36,063 nucleotides of DNA from Alphaproteobacteria bacterium (GCA_016869235.1 VGER01000015.1:1-36063), one strand, 5' to 3'. Shown: positions 16,018 through 25,921, counted from the stretch's first letter. Made by a program: numbers and translations. The notes: generated from the sequence alone by a model not told the origin.

Positions 16018-16524
16018 GTGCGCCCGCCATCCGCAGCCATCCGCATCAGCCTGCCGACGCTCGGCGAAACCGAGCGGCTGGCGGCCAGAGTCGCCGCGCT
16101 CGCCGCGCCGGGCGACTTCATCGGCCTCTCGGGCCCCCTCGGCGCCGGCAAGACGGCCTTCGCGCGCGCCTTCCTGCTGGCCATGGCGGCGCGCCAGGGC
16201 GTGGCGCCTCCGAGTGAGGTGCCAAGCCCGACCTTCACGCTGGTGCAGAGCTATGCGCTCGGCGCCGTCGAGGTGGCGCACTTCGACCTCTATCGCCTGC
16301 GCTCCCCCGAGGAAGCGCGCGAGCTCGGCATCGACGAGGCGCAGCAACGCGTCGTCGTCCTGGTGGAGTGGCCAGAGCGCCTCGCCGACCCGCGCCTCGC
16401 CGACCGCAGGCCGCGCGACCGCCTCGACGTGACGCTCACTCTCGATGCCGACGAGGTGCGCACCGCCTCCCTCGCCGCGCACGGCAGCTGGCAGTCGCGC
16501 GCTTCGCGTCTCGCTCCACCATGA
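16018..16524 (+). CDS. tsaE: tRNA threonylcarbamoyladenosine biosynthesis ATPase TsaE
   Basis: The 168-residue product is TsaE, the ATPase that works with TsaD and TsaB to make t6A37 on ANN-decoding tRNAs. Walker A GPLGAGKT is followed by AFARAFL. Then come SPTFTLVQSY, the Walker-B-like HFDLYRL and VVLVEWPERL, all typical. The start is the GTG at 16018, placed by GGGGAG at 16003-16008; the frame stays open upstream, but that sequence overlaps the divergent secreted-protein gene. Its TGA overlaps the addB ATG (ATGA). In many alphaproteobacteria two peptidoglycan-recycling genes (amgK, murU) lie between tsaE and addB; here they are absent. Confidence 0.95.
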   Translation: MRPPSAAIRISLPTLGETERLAARVAALAAPGDFIGLSGPLGAGKTAFARAFLLAMAARQGVAPPSEVPSPTFTLVQSYALGAVEVAHFDLYRLRSPEEARELGIDEAQQRVVVLVEWPERLADPRLADRRPRDRLDVTLTLDADEVRTASLAAHGSWQSRASRLAPP

Positions 16525-19500
16525 AGCCGTCGCCGACTGTCTACAGCGTGCCGGCCGGCGTCCCGTTTGTGGACGCGCTGGCGGCCGGCATCCGCGACCG
16601 CCATGGCGAGGATCCCGCCGCGCTTCCCGGTGTCACCGTGCTGCTGCCGACGCGGCGCGCCTGCCACGCCTTGCGCGACGCGTTCCTGCGCCTGTCGGAT
16701 GGCCGCCCGACGCTGCTGCCGGTGATGCGTCCGATCGGCGACGTCGAGGAAGACGAGCTCGTCCTCGCCCTCGCGGATCAGACTTGGGAGGGCGACGGTG
16801 CTGCCGCCGTGCTCGACTTGCCTCCTGCGCTGTCGCCGCTGCGGCGGCGGGTATTGCTCGCCCAGCTCATCCAAAAGCGCGAGGACATGCCGGCCGACCA
16901 GGCATTGTTCCTCGCCGTCGAGCTCGGCCGCCTCCTCGATCAGATGCAGATCGAGGAGATCCCGGTCAGCGCCCTCGCCGACGTCGTTCCGGCCGACTTG
17001 GCGGACCACTGGCGGGAGGTCCTGCGCTTCCTCGAGATCGTCACGCACCACTGGCCCAGACTGCTGGCAGCCGAAGGCGCCATGGACAGCGCCGAGCGGC
17101 GCAGCAAGCTCCTCGACGCGCAGGCGGACCTGTGGACCCGTCGTCCTCCGCAAGGGCCGGTGATCGCCGCCGGCTCCACCGGCACCGTGCCCGCGACCGC
17201 GCGCCTGCTGCGTGTGGTGGGGCGCCTGCCGCAAGGCTGCGTCGTGTTGCCCGGCCTCGAAGTGACAATGACGGACTCGGCGTGGGACGTGCTCGATGCG
17301 ACCCACCCGCAGCACGCCATGAAGCACCTGCTCGCCGAGCTCGGCGTGGCGCGCGCCGCCGTCGATCCGTGGCACGCACCGGCGCTACCGTCGCCGTCGG
17401 CGGCCCGTGTCGCGCTGTTGGCGGAAGCCTTGAAGCCCGCCTACGCGTGGACCGAGACGGCGGCCGCGCCGATCGGTGCCGGTGCGACGCAGGGGCTGTA
17501 TCGCCTCGACTGCGCCAATCCCGAAGAGGAAGCGCGCGCCATCGCGCTCGCCCTGCGCGAGGCACTGGAAACGGACGGCCGCACGGCGGCGCTGGTCACC
17601 CCCGATCGCGCGCTGGCCCGGCGCGTCGCCGCCGAGTTGACGCGCTGGGACATCGCCATCGACGACTCGGCTGGAACGCCCCTGTCGCTCACGTCGGCGG
17701 GCACGTACCTGCGCCTTACCGCCACGATGGTTGCCGAGGAGATGGCCCCCGTGCCGCTGCTCGCCGCGCTCAAGCACCCGCTGGCGGCCGGCGGGATGGA
17801 GCCCTTCGAGTTCCGCCGCCGGGTGCGGCGTCTCGAACGGCGCTTCCTGCGCGGCCCGCGGCCCGCCGCCGGGTTCAAGGGACTGTTCGACGCCCTCAAG
17901 GCCGGCGAGCGCGAGCGGCCCGCGGATGTCGCCGAGCTGCGCCCCTGGCTGCAGCGGCTGGAGGAGATGGCCCGGCCGTTCGCGGCGGTGGTGTCCGGTT
18001 CCTCCGGCCTTGCCGATCTAGTGCGGGCGCACGTGCGGTTCGCCGAGGCCCTCGCCGCGGACTCGAACGCACCCGATGCCGGCTTGCGGCTCTGGGGCAG
18101 CGACGACGGCGAGGCAGCCGCGGTCTGGGTCGAGGAACTGCTGCGCGTGGCGTCGGCGGGACCGGCGTTGCCCTTCGCCGGCCAGCACTATCCGATGGTG
18201 CTGACCGAGCTGATGGCCGGCGCCGTGGTGCGCCCGCGTTTCGCCAAGCATCCGCGCCTGCATATTTGGGGTCCGCTCGAGGCCCGCTTGCAGCAGGCCG
18301 ATCTCGTCATCCTCGGTGGCCTCAACGAAGGCACGTGGCCGACGGAGGTCACCACCGATGCATGGATGTCGCGACCCATGCGCAAGCAGGTGGGCCTGCC
18401 GGCGCTCGAGCGGCGCATCGGCCTCGCGGCCCACGACTTCGCCCAGGCAGCAGCCGCTCCGACCGTGCTGCTGACGCGGTCCACGAAAGTGGCCGGCGTG
18501 CCGACCGTGCCGTCGCGGTGGCTCGATCGGATCGCCGCCGTGCTCAAGGGGGCGGGCATGGCTCTGCCGGCGGCGCCCTGGCTGGCTTGGCAGGCCGCCC
18601 TGGTGAATCCGGGCGCGCCCAAGCCGCTGTCTGAGCCGGCGCCCACGCCGCCAGTAGAGCGTCGCCCGCGCATCCTGTCGGCGACCCGCATCGAAACATG
18701 GGTGCGCGATCCCTACGCGGTCTACGCGCGCTCCATCCTCGGCCTGAAGGCGCTCGATCCGCTCGATGCTGATCCGTGCGCGCGCGACCGCGGCAAGATC
18801 GTGCACGCCGCCATCGACGCCTTCCTCCGCAGCGGACTCGACGCGCGCGCGCCGGACGCCGTCGAGCGCATGATCGAGGCGGGGCGTGCCGCCTTCGCCG
18901 ACTGGCTGGCGAGGCCCGGCGTTTGGGCGTTCTGGTGGCCGCGCTTTCAGCGCATCGCCGCCTGGCTCATCGAGCACGAGCGCACTGAGCGTACGCACTC
19001 CCGGCTGGCGGCAAGCGAGGTCAAGGGCCACGTCGAGATCGAGGCGGCCGGGGGCACCTTCCGCGTCGAGGCGACGGCGGATCGCATCGATCGCTTGGAC
19101 GGTGGCGGCCTCGCCGTCATCGACTACAAGACCGGCAGCGTCCCGAGGGGGCCGGAGGTGGCCCTCGGCTACGCGCCTCAGCTGCCGATCGAAGCCATGA
19201 TCGCCGAGGCCGGCGGCTTCGAGGGAATTCCAGCCGGCAAGGTGATGGAGCTTCTGTTCTGGAAGCTGAGCGGCGTGCGCGATGGAGGGGAGGAATCCTG
19301 CGTCGGCGAGACGCCGGATGCGGTGGCGAAGGCCATCGCCGACCTCCGCGCCGGCCTCACCGCGTACATCGCCGCGTTCGACGACCCCAACATGCCGTAC
19401 CGGTCGCGGCCACGGCCGGACTTCGGGCCGCGCTTCTCCGACTACGACCACCTCGCGCGCGTGCGCGAGTGGTCAGCCGGCGCGAATGAGGACGAGCTGA

Positions 19501-19532
19501 TTGCGCTTGTGCCGCCGCGAGGTCCGCGATGA
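16521..19532 (+). CDS. addB: Double-strand break repair protein AddB, alphaproteobacterial type
   Basis: This 1003-residue protein is the second subunit of the AddAB helicase-nuclease, which processes double-strand ends for RecA. The N-terminal part is the degenerate helicase-like region (VTVLLPTRRACHALRDAF) without a working Walker A, as usual for this subfamily. HIWGPLEARLQQADLVILGGLNEGTWP splits here as HIWGPLEARLQ and VILGGLNEGTWP and is a family hallmark. The C-terminal RecB-like nuclease domain starts near ILSATRIETWVRDPYAVYA and holds D868 and K870 in VIDYKTGS. The cysteines that hold an iron-sulfur cluster in Bacillus AddB are not seen. ATG at 16521 overlaps tsaE; its TGA overlaps addA. 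Confidence 0.95.
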   Translation: MKPSPTVYSVPAGVPFVDALAAGIRDRHGEDPAALPGVTVLLPTRRACHALRDAFLRLSDGRPTLLPVMRPIGDVEEDELVLALADQTWEGDGAAAVLDLPPALSPLRRRVLLAQLIQKREDMPADQALFLAVELGRLLDQMQIEEIPVSALADVVPADLADHWREVLRFLEIVTHHWPRLLAAEGAMDSAERRSKLLDAQADLWTRRPPQGPVIAAGSTGTVPATARLLRVVGRLPQGCVVLPGLEVTMTDSAWDVLDATHPQHAMKHLLAELGVARAAVDPWHAPALPSPSAARVALLAEALKPAYAWTETAAAPIGAGATQGLYRLDCANPEEEARAIALALREALETDGRTAALVTPDRALARRVAAELTRWDIAIDDSAGTPLSLTSAGTYLRLTATMVAEEMAPVPLLAALKHPLAAGGMEPFEFRRRVRRLERRFLRGPRPAAGFKGLFDALKAGERERPADVAELRPWLQRLEEMARPFAAVVSGSSGLADLVRAHVRFAEALAADSNAPDAGLRLWGSDDGEAAAVWVEELLRVASAGPALPFAGQHYPMVLTELMAGAVVRPRFAKHPRLHIWGPLEARLQQADLVILGGLNEGTWPTEVTTDAWMSRPMRKQVGLPALERRIGLAAHDFAQAAAAPTVLLTRSTKVAGVPTVPSRWLDRIAAVLKGAGMALPAAPWLAWQAALVNPGAPKPLSEPAPTPPVERRPRILSATRIETWVRDPYAVYARSILGLKALDPLDADPCARDRGKIVHAAIDAFLRSGLDARAPDAVERMIEAGRAAFADWLARPGVWAFWWPRFQRIAAWLIEHERTERTHSRLAASEVKGHVEIEAAGGTFRVEATADRIDRLDGGGLAVIDYKTGSVPRGPEVALGYAPQLPIEAMIAEAGGFEGIPAGKVMELLFWKLSGVRDGGEESCVGETPDAVAKAIADLRAGLTAYIAAFDDPNMPYRSRPRPDFGPRFSDYDHLARVREWSAGANEDELIALVPPRGPR

Positions 19533-22500
19533 GCCAGCAGCACTCCACGCGCCCGCGCGCAACGCTCGACCAGTCGGCGGCTTCGCATCCCAAAGTCTCT
19601 TCCTGGGTGACGGCGTCGGCCGGCACCGGCAAAACCCAGGTGCTTACCGACCGCGTCCTGCGCCTGTTGCTGGCCGGAACGCCCGCCCGCGCCCTGCTGT
19701 GCCTCACCTTCACGCGCGCCGCCGCCGCCGTGATGCGCGTGCGGGTCACCGAGGCCCTGGTGAAATGGGCGACCGCTCCCGACCACGTCCTCGTCGAGGA
19801 CCTGCAGCTGATGCGCCGCGATTCGCAGGCGCCCACGCCGGAGGAGATGCGCGTCGCCCGGCGCCTGTTCACCGACGTGCTCGACGAGCCGGGCGGACTG
19901 CGCATCGTCACCATCCATGCGTTCTGCGAGTCGTTGCTGGCGCGCTTTCCGATCGAAAGCGGTGTTGCCGCGCACTTCACGGTGATGGACGAGCGCACCG
20001 CCGCCGAGCATCTCGAAGCGGCACGCGATCGCGTTCTCGAACGTGCGCGCAACGATCCGCGCCTCGCCGCCAAGGTCGGTGGCGTGACGTCGATCGTCAC
20101 CGAGCAGCGCCTAGGCGAGCTGATGGCGGAGATGGCCAAGCATCGCTCGCGCATCGAGGCTCTCACCCGCCCCGGCCTTGCCGCCGGCGTCGCGCGCGTG
20201 CGCGAGTGCCTGGGCCTCGAGGAGGGCGAGGCCGCGGCCGGCATCCTGCGGCGGGCCTGTGCCGACGGCGCGTTCGATGCGCTGGGGCTGGAGCGCTTGT
20301 GCCGCGAGATGGCCAAGACAACCACGAGCTTCGCCGAGAGCGCCGGCGTCATCCAGGCGTGGTTGCGCGCCACGCCAGCGCAGCGCGCCGATCAGATCGA
20401 CGCCTACCTCGATGCGTTCTTCACGGAAGGCGGAAACGGCAAGCGCCGGGGCGAGAAGTTCATCGCCAAAGCGACGATACAGGCACATCCCGAGCTGCGT
20501 GCGGTGATTGAAGCCGAGATGGACCGGCTCGAAGGCGCCCGCGAGCGCCTCCACAAGGCCACGGTGTTCGATGCCACGGAGTGCCTGCTCACGTTCGGGG
20601 TGGCGCTGCTCGACGAATACCAGCGCCGCAAGGAGCGCCTCGCGCTGCTCGACTATGACGACCTCATCCTCAAGGCGTGCGCGCTGCTGGAAAGGGAAGG
20701 CATTGCGCCCTGGGTGCTCTACAAGCTCGACGGCGGCGTCGATCACATCCTCATCGACGAAGCGCAGGACACCAGCCCGGCACAATGGCGGGTGATCAAA
20801 GCCATCGCCGACGAGTTCTTCGCCGGCCGAGGCGCGTACGAAGGGCGCGAGCAGTCGGCCGCCGCCAGGCCCCGCACCATCTTCGCGGTCGGCGACGCCA
20901 AGCAGTCGATCTACAGCTTTCTGCAGGCCGATCCGGAGTCGTTCCGCAGGATGCGCGGATACTTCGGCGCCCGAGTTGCCGAAGCCGATGCGGAATGGAG
21001 GCCACAGGACCTTGCCGAGTCGTTCCGCTCCGTTGCGCCGATTCTGCAGGCCGTGGACGCGGTGTTCGAGACGCCGCCGGCCCAGGACGGCATGCTCATC
21101 GCCGACACCGCCATCCGCCACAACGTCGCCCGCACGGGACAGGCCGGCTACGTCGAGGTGTGGCCGACGGTCTGTGAAGAGGAGACGGAGCCGGGCAGTG
21201 CCTGGGATCCACCCCGCGAGCAGCAGTACGGCCGCTCCGCGAGCGCGGCGGTAGCCGAGCGCATTGCCAGAACCGTGCAGGCGTGGATCGGCACCGAGGT
21301 CCTGCCGGCGCGCGGCCGCACCGTGCGGCCCGGCGACATCCTGATCCTGGTCCAGCGGCGCGGCACCTTCGTCGAGGAGGTCGTGCGCGCGCTGAAGAGC
21401 AAGCGCGTGCCGGTCGCCGGCACCGACCGCATGCTCATCACCGAGCAACTGCCGGTTCAGGACCTCATGGCGCTCGGCCGCTTCGTGCTGTTGCCCGAGG
21501 ACAACCTCAATCTCGCCGCGCTCCTCAAGAGTCCGCTGATCGGGATTTCGGAGGAGGACCTCTATGACCTCGCCGCCGGCCGCGACCGGTCTCTGTGGGC
21601 GACGCTGCGCGGCCGCGCCGGCGAGCGGCCCACCTTTGCCGCGGCCGAGCGCACCCTGCTCGAAGCGCGGTCCGCCGCGGCTTACACCACGCCGCACGGG
21701 TTCTACGCCGGCCTCCTGGCCAAGGGCGGCAGGCTGAAGATCCTGCGCCGCCTTGGGCCGGAGGCGAACGACCCCGTCGACGAGTTCCTCGCCCAGGCGC
21801 TCGAATACGAACGCACGCACCCGCCGTCGCTCGAAGGCTTCCTCGACTGGATCGTCCGCGGCCAGGTCGTGGTGGCGCGCGATCTCGAGGTCGGGCGCGA
21901 CGAGGTGCGCGTTCTCACGGTGCATGGCGCCAAAGGCCTGCAAGCCCCGATCGTGTTCCTTGCCGACACGTACTTCATCGGCAACACGGAATCGCCGCTG
22001 CGTTGGCACATGCACGGCGGCATCCCCGTCATGCTATGGGTGCACCTCGTCAAGAACGCCGACTCGGTGCTCAAGGACGAGCGCGCACAGGCAAAAGCGC
22101 TGCGCGTGCAGGAGTATCACCGCCTGCTCTACGTCGCGATGACGCGCGCCGAAGATCGGCTCATCGTCTGCGGCTTTGCCCCGGCGCGGCCCGCGGATCG
22201 CGATGCGCGCTGCTGGTACGGGCTGATCGACGCCGGGCTGAAGCGCATGAAGCGCCCACCGGTCATGGCCGGTGACGCGCAGCGTTGGGAAAGCGAGCAG
22301 AGCGCGGCACCCGACGGCGGTGGCATCATGGGCGCCACGCCGGAATTGACGAAGCCTTTGCCGGCATGGGCGTTCCGCCCCGCGCCCACCGAGCCCGTGC
22401 CCAAGTCGCCGCTGGCGCCGAGCCGGCCGTACGGCGTCGAGCCCGCCGCGCACTCGCCGCTGGCCGGTGCCAATGGCAACGCCGGCATTCGCCGCGGCGT

Positions 22501-22981
22501 GCTCATCCACCGCCTGCTGCAGCTCCTGCCGGGACTCGCCGCGGACCAGCGCCGGGACGCCGCGGCGCGCTTCCTCGCCGCCAATGCCGCCGAGTTCGCG
22601 GCAGAGGCGCGCGGGGAGATGCTCGGCTCGACCCTGGCGGTGCTGGAGAAGGACGACTTCGCGCCGCTGTTCGGGCCCAACAGTCGGGCCGAAGTGCCGC
22701 TGGTCGGCTCGGTGCGCCTCGGCGGCAAGGACACGGTCCTGGCCGGGCAGGTCGATCGCCTCGTGGTCGCCGCCGGCCACGTCCTCGTCGTCGACTACAA
22801 GACCAACCGCCCGGCGCCCACGCGCCTCGCCGACGTGCCCCCGGTCTACCGCCAGCAGATGGCCGCCTATCGCGCGGGGCTGGTGGCCATCTATCCGGGC
22901 CGCGAGATTCGCTGCGCCCTCCTGTGGACCGATGGTCCGCGGCTCATGGAGCTGCCGGAGTCCGCGCTAACCCTGACCTAG
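19529..22981 (+). CDS. addA: Double-strand break repair helicase-nuclease AddA
   Basis: This 1150-residue UvrD/RecB-superfamily helicase is the motor of AddAB. Visible motifs are: I, ASAGTGKT (29-36); Ia, LTFTRAAAAVM; II, LIDEAQDTSPAQW; III, AVGDAKQSIYSFLQAD; V, VLTVHGAKGLQAPIVFLAD; VI, RLLYVAMTRAEDRLIV. The C-terminal nuclease domain has VDYKTNRP with D1089 and K1091. Length and motif order match the alphaproteobacterial AddA type. The ATG overlaps the addB stop (ATGA), giving translational coupling of the two subunits. No Chi-recognition inference is possible from sequence alone. Confidence 0.97.
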   Translation: MSQQHSTRPRATLDQSAASHPKVSSWVTASAGTGKTQVLTDRVLRLLLAGTPARALLCLTFTRAAAAVMRVRVTEALVKWATAPDHVLVEDLQLMRRDSQAPTPEEMRVARRLFTDVLDEPGGLRIVTIHAFCESLLARFPIESGVAAHFTVMDERTAAEHLEAARDRVLERARNDPRLAAKVGGVTSIVTEQRLGELMAEMAKHRSRIEALTRPGLAAGVARVRECLGLEEGEAAAGILRRACADGAFDALGLERLCREMAKTTTSFAESAGVIQAWLRATPAQRADQIDAYLDAFFTEGGNGKRRGEKFIAKATIQAHPELRAVIEAEMDRLEGARERLHKATVFDATECLLTFGVALLDEYQRRKERLALLDYDDLILKACALLEREGIAPWVLYKLDGGVDHILIDEAQDTSPAQWRVIKAIADEFFAGRGAYEGREQSAAARPRTIFAVGDAKQSIYSFLQADPESFRRMRGYFGARVAEADAEWRPQDLAESFRSVAPILQAVDAVFETPPAQDGMLIADTAIRHNVARTGQAGYVEVWPTVCEEETEPGSAWDPPREQQYGRSASAAVAERIARTVQAWIGTEVLPARGRTVRPGDILILVQRRGTFVEEVVRALKSKRVPVAGTDRMLITEQLPVQDLMALGRFVLLPEDNLNLAALLKSPLIGISEEDLYDLAAGRDRSLWATLRGRAGERPTFAAAERTLLEARSAAAYTTPHGFYAGLLAKGGRLKILRRLGPEANDPVDEFLAQALEYERTHPPSLEGFLDWIVRGQVVVARDLEVGRDEVRVLTVHGAKGLQAPIVFLADTYFIGNTESPLRWHMHGGIPVMLWVHLVKNADSVLKDERAQAKALRVQEYHRLLYVAMTRAEDRLIVCGFAPARPADRDARCWYGLIDAGLKRMKRPPVMAGDAQRWESEQSAAPDGGGIMGATPELTKPLPAWAFRPAPTEPVPKSPLAPSRPYGVEPAAHSPLAGANGNAGIRRGVLIHRLLQLLPGLAADQRRDAAARFLAANAAEFAAEARGEMLGSTLAVLEKDDFAPLFGPNSRAEVPLVGSVRLGGKDTVLAGQVDRLVVAAGHVLVVDYKTNRPAPTRLADVPPVYRQQMAAYRAGLVAIYPGREIRCALLWTDGPRLMELPESALTLT

Positions 22982-23001
22982 CCGGCGCTTGCTGGCCGTC
23001 C

Positions 23002-23030
23002 TTGACGATGGGGGATCGGCTCCCTACCTT
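23002..23030 (+). promoter_or_regulatory. Probable trxA promoter
   Basis: TTGACG (23002-23007) and TACCTT (23025-23030) are 17 bp apart, 20 bases after the addA stop and about 65 bases before the trxA ATG. The -35 is good and the -10 moderate, in keeping with alphaproteobacterial housekeeping promoters. It would let trxA be transcribed independently of addAB. Confidence 0.4.
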
Positions 23031-23094
23031 TGTGCGGCGCCTCCGTGGCGGCACCAGAAGTGCCCGCGGGGGCGTTTGATCCAGGAGCAGCACC

Positions 23095-23436
23095 ATGGCC
23101 GTTACCGTCAGCGACGCCAACTTCGACACCGACGTTCTTGGTTCCAAGAAGCCCGTCCTTGTCGATTACTGGGCGGAATGGTGCGGTCCGTGCCTGCAGA
23201 TCGCCCCGGCGCTCGAGGAGATCGCCAACGAGTTCGACGGCAGGCTCACGGTCGCCAAGCTGAACATCGACGACCATCCGGTGACGCCGACCAAGTACGG
23301 CGTGCGCGGCATCCCGACGCTGATGCTGTTCAAGGATGGCCAGGTGGCGGCGACCATGGTCGGCGCCCGGCCCAAGGGCAAGCTGGTCGAGTGGATCAAC
23401 TCGGTGATCGGCGCCGGCGCCGCCAGGGTCGCCTAG
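23095..23436 (+). CDS. trxA: Thioredoxin
   Basis: This 113-residue thioredoxin has the canonical active site C30-G-P-C33 in YWAEWCGPC and the cis-proline loop [12 protein letters not shown]. It reduces cytoplasmic disulfides, including those of ribonucleotide reductase. AGGAG at 23082-23086 sets the ATG at 23095. One small variation is Leu-Gln-Ile after the active site, where Lys-Met-Ile or Lys-Gln-Ile is more usual. The position after addAB is conserved in alphaproteobacteria. Confidence 0.97.
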   Translation: MAVTVSDANFDTDVLGSKKPVLVDYWAEWCGPCLQIAPALEEIANEFDGRLTVAKLNIDDHPVTPTKYGVRGIPTLMLFKDGQVAATMVGARPKGKLVEWINSVIGAGAARVA

Positions 23437-23462
23437 ACCGCGCTTCACCGCCTTCCGCGGCT

Positions 23463-23594
23463 AGCACCCCCACTCTGATGCGCGTCCCTCGCGGGGCGAG
23501 CCGGGTGTCGCATTTGCGTGTGACCCTTTCCCTCCCGGGGTCGGCGAGCTGTGCGCACGCTCGCGCGCCGATGCGAACGCCGGGTGGGGGTGCT
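23463..23594. repeat. 132-bp element bounded by an 11-bp inverted repeat
   Basis: AGCACCCCCAC at 23463-23473 and GTGGGGGTGCT at 23584-23594 are perfect inverted repeats in the gap between the convergent trxA and folC. Between them are further stems: ATGCG/CGCAT (23478-23482 with 23509-23513) enclosing CTCGC-GGG-GCGAG (23488-23500), GACCC/GGGTC (23522-23526 with 23538-23542) and GCGAGC/GCTCGC (23544-23549 with 23559-23564). It could be a MITE-like repeat, a branched structured RNA or a two-way terminator. There is no clear target duplication and no T-run. Confidence 0.4.
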
Positions 23595-23597
23595 TCG

Positions 23598-24938
23598 CTA
23601 CTCGAGCGTGCGGCCGTCGGCCTCGAGGATGTGGCCGATCAGGTAGAGCGAGCCGGTGATTAGCACGCGCGCCGGCGGACCGCGATCGGTTGCCGACGCC
23701 GCCTGCTCGTAGGCATCGGCGAGCGACTTCGCCGCCTTCGCCCTAATGCCGGCCTTGGCCGCCGCGGCGGCCAGCTCCTTGGCCGTCGTGCTCGCCTCCT
23801 GCCCGGGCACGTCCACCGTCACCAGCGCCTGGATGTGCGGCGCCAGCGGCTTGAAGAAGCCGGTGGCGTCCTTGGTGTTGATCATACCGACGATCAGCAC
23901 CAGCGGCTTCGGCGACTTCGCCTTCCACGCCTGGAACTGCTCGACCAGCGCGGCGGCGGCACCCGGATTGTGCGCGCCGTCGATCCACAGCTCGGTGCCC
24001 TGGTTGAAGTTCTTGGCGAGCTTGCCGTCGTCGATGCGCTGCAGCCGTCCCGGCCACTTGGCGTCGCGCAGGCCCTCCGAGATGGCGTGGTGGCCGATCA
24101 TGAACTCGCCAAGCTGGTCGATGGCCGCCACCGCCAGCCCAGCATTGAGCAGTTGGTGCGGGCCCGGCAGGGCAGGCAGCGGCAGACGCTCGTAGGTCAG
24201 CGTCGGCACCTTGACGTGGATCTTGTCCTCTTCGAGGTCCGAGCGTTTCACCGACCAGTCGCGCCCATGCAGGACGAGCTGCTTCACCCCGACTTCCGCG
24301 GCACGCTTCTCGATGGCGGCGAGCGCCGCCGGCTCCTGCGGGCCGATCACCGCCACCACATCCGTCTTGAGGATGCCGGCTTTCTCGGCGGCGATACCGG
24401 CAAGGTCGCTGCCCAGAAACGCGACGTGGTCGATCGACACTGGCGTGATGACCGTCAGGCGCGGCCTCTCGACGACATTGGTCGCGTCCAGGCGTCCGCC
24501 GAGGCCGACCTCGAGGATGGTCGCGTTGGCCGGCGCGCGCGAGAAGGCGAGAAACGCCGCCGCGGTGGTGATCTCGAAAAAGGTGATCGGCTTGCCGTCG
24601 TTGACCTTCTCCACTTCCCCCAGCGTCTCGACTAGCTCCTCTTCGGTGATGAGCGACGAGAACGAGGCGCGGCGGCCGATGCGGATGCGCTCGTGGAAGC
24701 GCACCAGGTGCGGCGAGGTGTAGGTGTGCACGCGCTTGCCGGTCGCTTCCAGCGCGCCGCGGATGTACTGCGTCACCGAGCCCTTGCCGTTGGTGCCGGC
24801 GACGTGGATGACGGCCGGCAGGTTCTGCTCGGGGTTGCCGAGATGATCCAGCAGGCGCTGGATGCGCTCCATCGACAGGTCAATCTTCTTGGGATGGAGC
24901 CGCTGCAGCCGCTCCAGGAGTTCGTTGCTGGTTGTCAC
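23598..24938 (-). CDS. folC: Dihydrofolate synthase / folylpolyglutamate synthase
   Basis: This 446-residue Mur-ligase-family enzyme joins glutamate to dihydropteroate and extends folates with glutamate. The ATP loop is HVAGTNGKGSVTQYIRGAL, followed by TSPHLVRFHERIRI. The folate-binding region has EVGLGGRLDATN and VSIDHVAFLG, then AAEKAGILK. The C-terminal domain includes LWIDGAHNPGAAAALV. The ATG at 24936-24938 gives family length. The gene lies 10 bases downstream of accD and closes the minus-strand block, as is common in alphaproteobacteria (trpFBA-accD-folC). Confidence 0.96.
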   Translation of the reverse strand: MTTSNELLERLQRLHPKKIDLSMERIQRLLDHLGNPEQNLPAVIHVAGTNGKGSVTQYIRGALEATGKRVHTYTSPHLVRFHERIRIGRRASFSSLITEEELVETLGEVEKVNDGKPITFFEITTAAAFLAFSRAPANATILEVGLGGRLDATNVVERPRLTVITPVSIDHVAFLGSDLAGIAAEKAGILKTDVVAVIGPQEPAALAAIEKRAAEVGVKQLVLHGRDWSVKRSDLEEDKIHVKVPTLTYERLPLPALPGPHQLLNAGLAVAAIDQLGEFMIGHHAISEGLRDAKWPGRLQRIDDGKLAKNFNQGTELWIDGAHNPGAAAALVEQFQAWKAKSPKPLVLIVGMINTKDATGFFKPLAPHIQALVTVDVPGQEASTTAKELAAAAAKAGIRAKAAKSLADAYEQAASATDRGPPARVLITGSLYLIGHILEADGRTLE

Positions 24939-24948
24939 GGTGGAACGC

Positions 24949-25911
24949 TTATTCGGCGGCGCGCTTCATCTCGTCGACTTGATTGGCCGCGTCTCCGCGG
25001 TACACCGCAGGCGGCGTGAACGGGATGGCGATGGTGCCTTCATCGGCGCCCGCCTCGGCGCGATCTTTGTTCACCAGCAGGTCGATGACGCGAATCAGCG
25101 TGTCACGCAGCTCGCGCCGGTGCACGACCATGTCCACCATGCCGTGCTCCAGGAGGTACTCGGCCTTCTGGAAGCCGGCCGGCAGCTTCTCCTTGATGGT
25201 GTTCTCGATGACGCGCGGGCCGGTGAAGGCGATCAGCGCGCCGGGCTCGGCGATGGCCACGTCGCCCAGCATGGCGAACGAGGCGGTGACGCCGCCGGTG
25301 GTCGGATCGGTCAGCACGACGATGTACGGCAGGCCGGCGTCGCGCACCATTTGTGCGGCTACGATGGTGCGCGGCATCTGCATCAGCGACAGGATGCCTT
25401 CCTGCATGCGTGCGCCGCCGGACGCGGAGACAGCGATGAGCGGCGCCTTGCGCGCGACCGCTTCGCGCGCTGCCGTCACCAGGGCCTCGCCGCCGGCCAT
25501 GCCCAGCGAGCCGCCGAGGAAGGCAAAGTTCTGCGCCGCCACGAGGACGTTGTTGCGGCCCATGGTGCCGGTCGCAACCAGGATGGCGTCGTCATCGCCT
25601 GTCTTGGCGCGGTTCTCCTTCAGGCGCTCGGTGTAGCGCTTGGCGTCGCGGAACTTGAGCGGGTCGGCGACCACTGAGGGCGCCGCCACCAGCTCGTACT
25701 CGCCGCGGTCGAACAGGCTCTTCAGGCGCTCGCGTACGCCGAGGCGCATGTGGTGGTCGCAGTGCGGGCACACCGACAGGTTCGCCACCAGGTCGCGGTG
25801 GAACACCATCTTCTCGCAGCCGGCGCACTTCTCCCAAAGATTCTCGGGCAGCTCGCGCTTGCGGACCAGGCTGCGGATGGTGGGACGAACGAAGTTGGTC
25901 AGCCAGTTCAT
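24949..25911 (-). CDS. accD: Acetyl-CoA carboxylase carboxyltransferase subunit beta
   Basis: This 320-residue subunit forms the carboxyltransferase with AccA, which is not in the window, and makes malonyl-CoA for fatty acids. The N-terminal zinc ribbon is seen as CAGC and CPHC, with 16 residues between the pairs. The crotonase-like core carries [32 protein letters not shown] and [12 protein letters not shown]. Start is the ATG at 25909-25911 (MNWLTNFV), preceded by GAGGGG; the frame is open further upstream but that overlaps trpA. Eleven bases separate it from the trpA stop, so it is in the trp transcript. Confidence 0.97.
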   Translation of the reverse strand: MNWLTNFVRPTIRSLVRKRELPENLWEKCAGCEKMVFHRDLVANLSVCPHCDHHMRLGVRERLKSLFDRGEYELVAAPSVVADPLKFRDAKRYTERLKENRAKTGDDDAILVATGTMGRNNVLVAAQNFAFLGGSLGMAGGEALVTAAREAVARKAPLIAVSASGGARMQEGILSLMQMPRTIVAAQMVRDAGLPYIVVLTDPTTGGVTASFAMLGDVAIAEPGALIAFTGPRVIENTIKEKLPAGFQKAEYLLEHGMVDMVVHRRELRDTLIRVIDLLVNKDRAEAGADEGTIAIPFTPPAVYRGDAANQVDEMKRAAE

Positions 25912-25921
25912 GCGAAACCCC

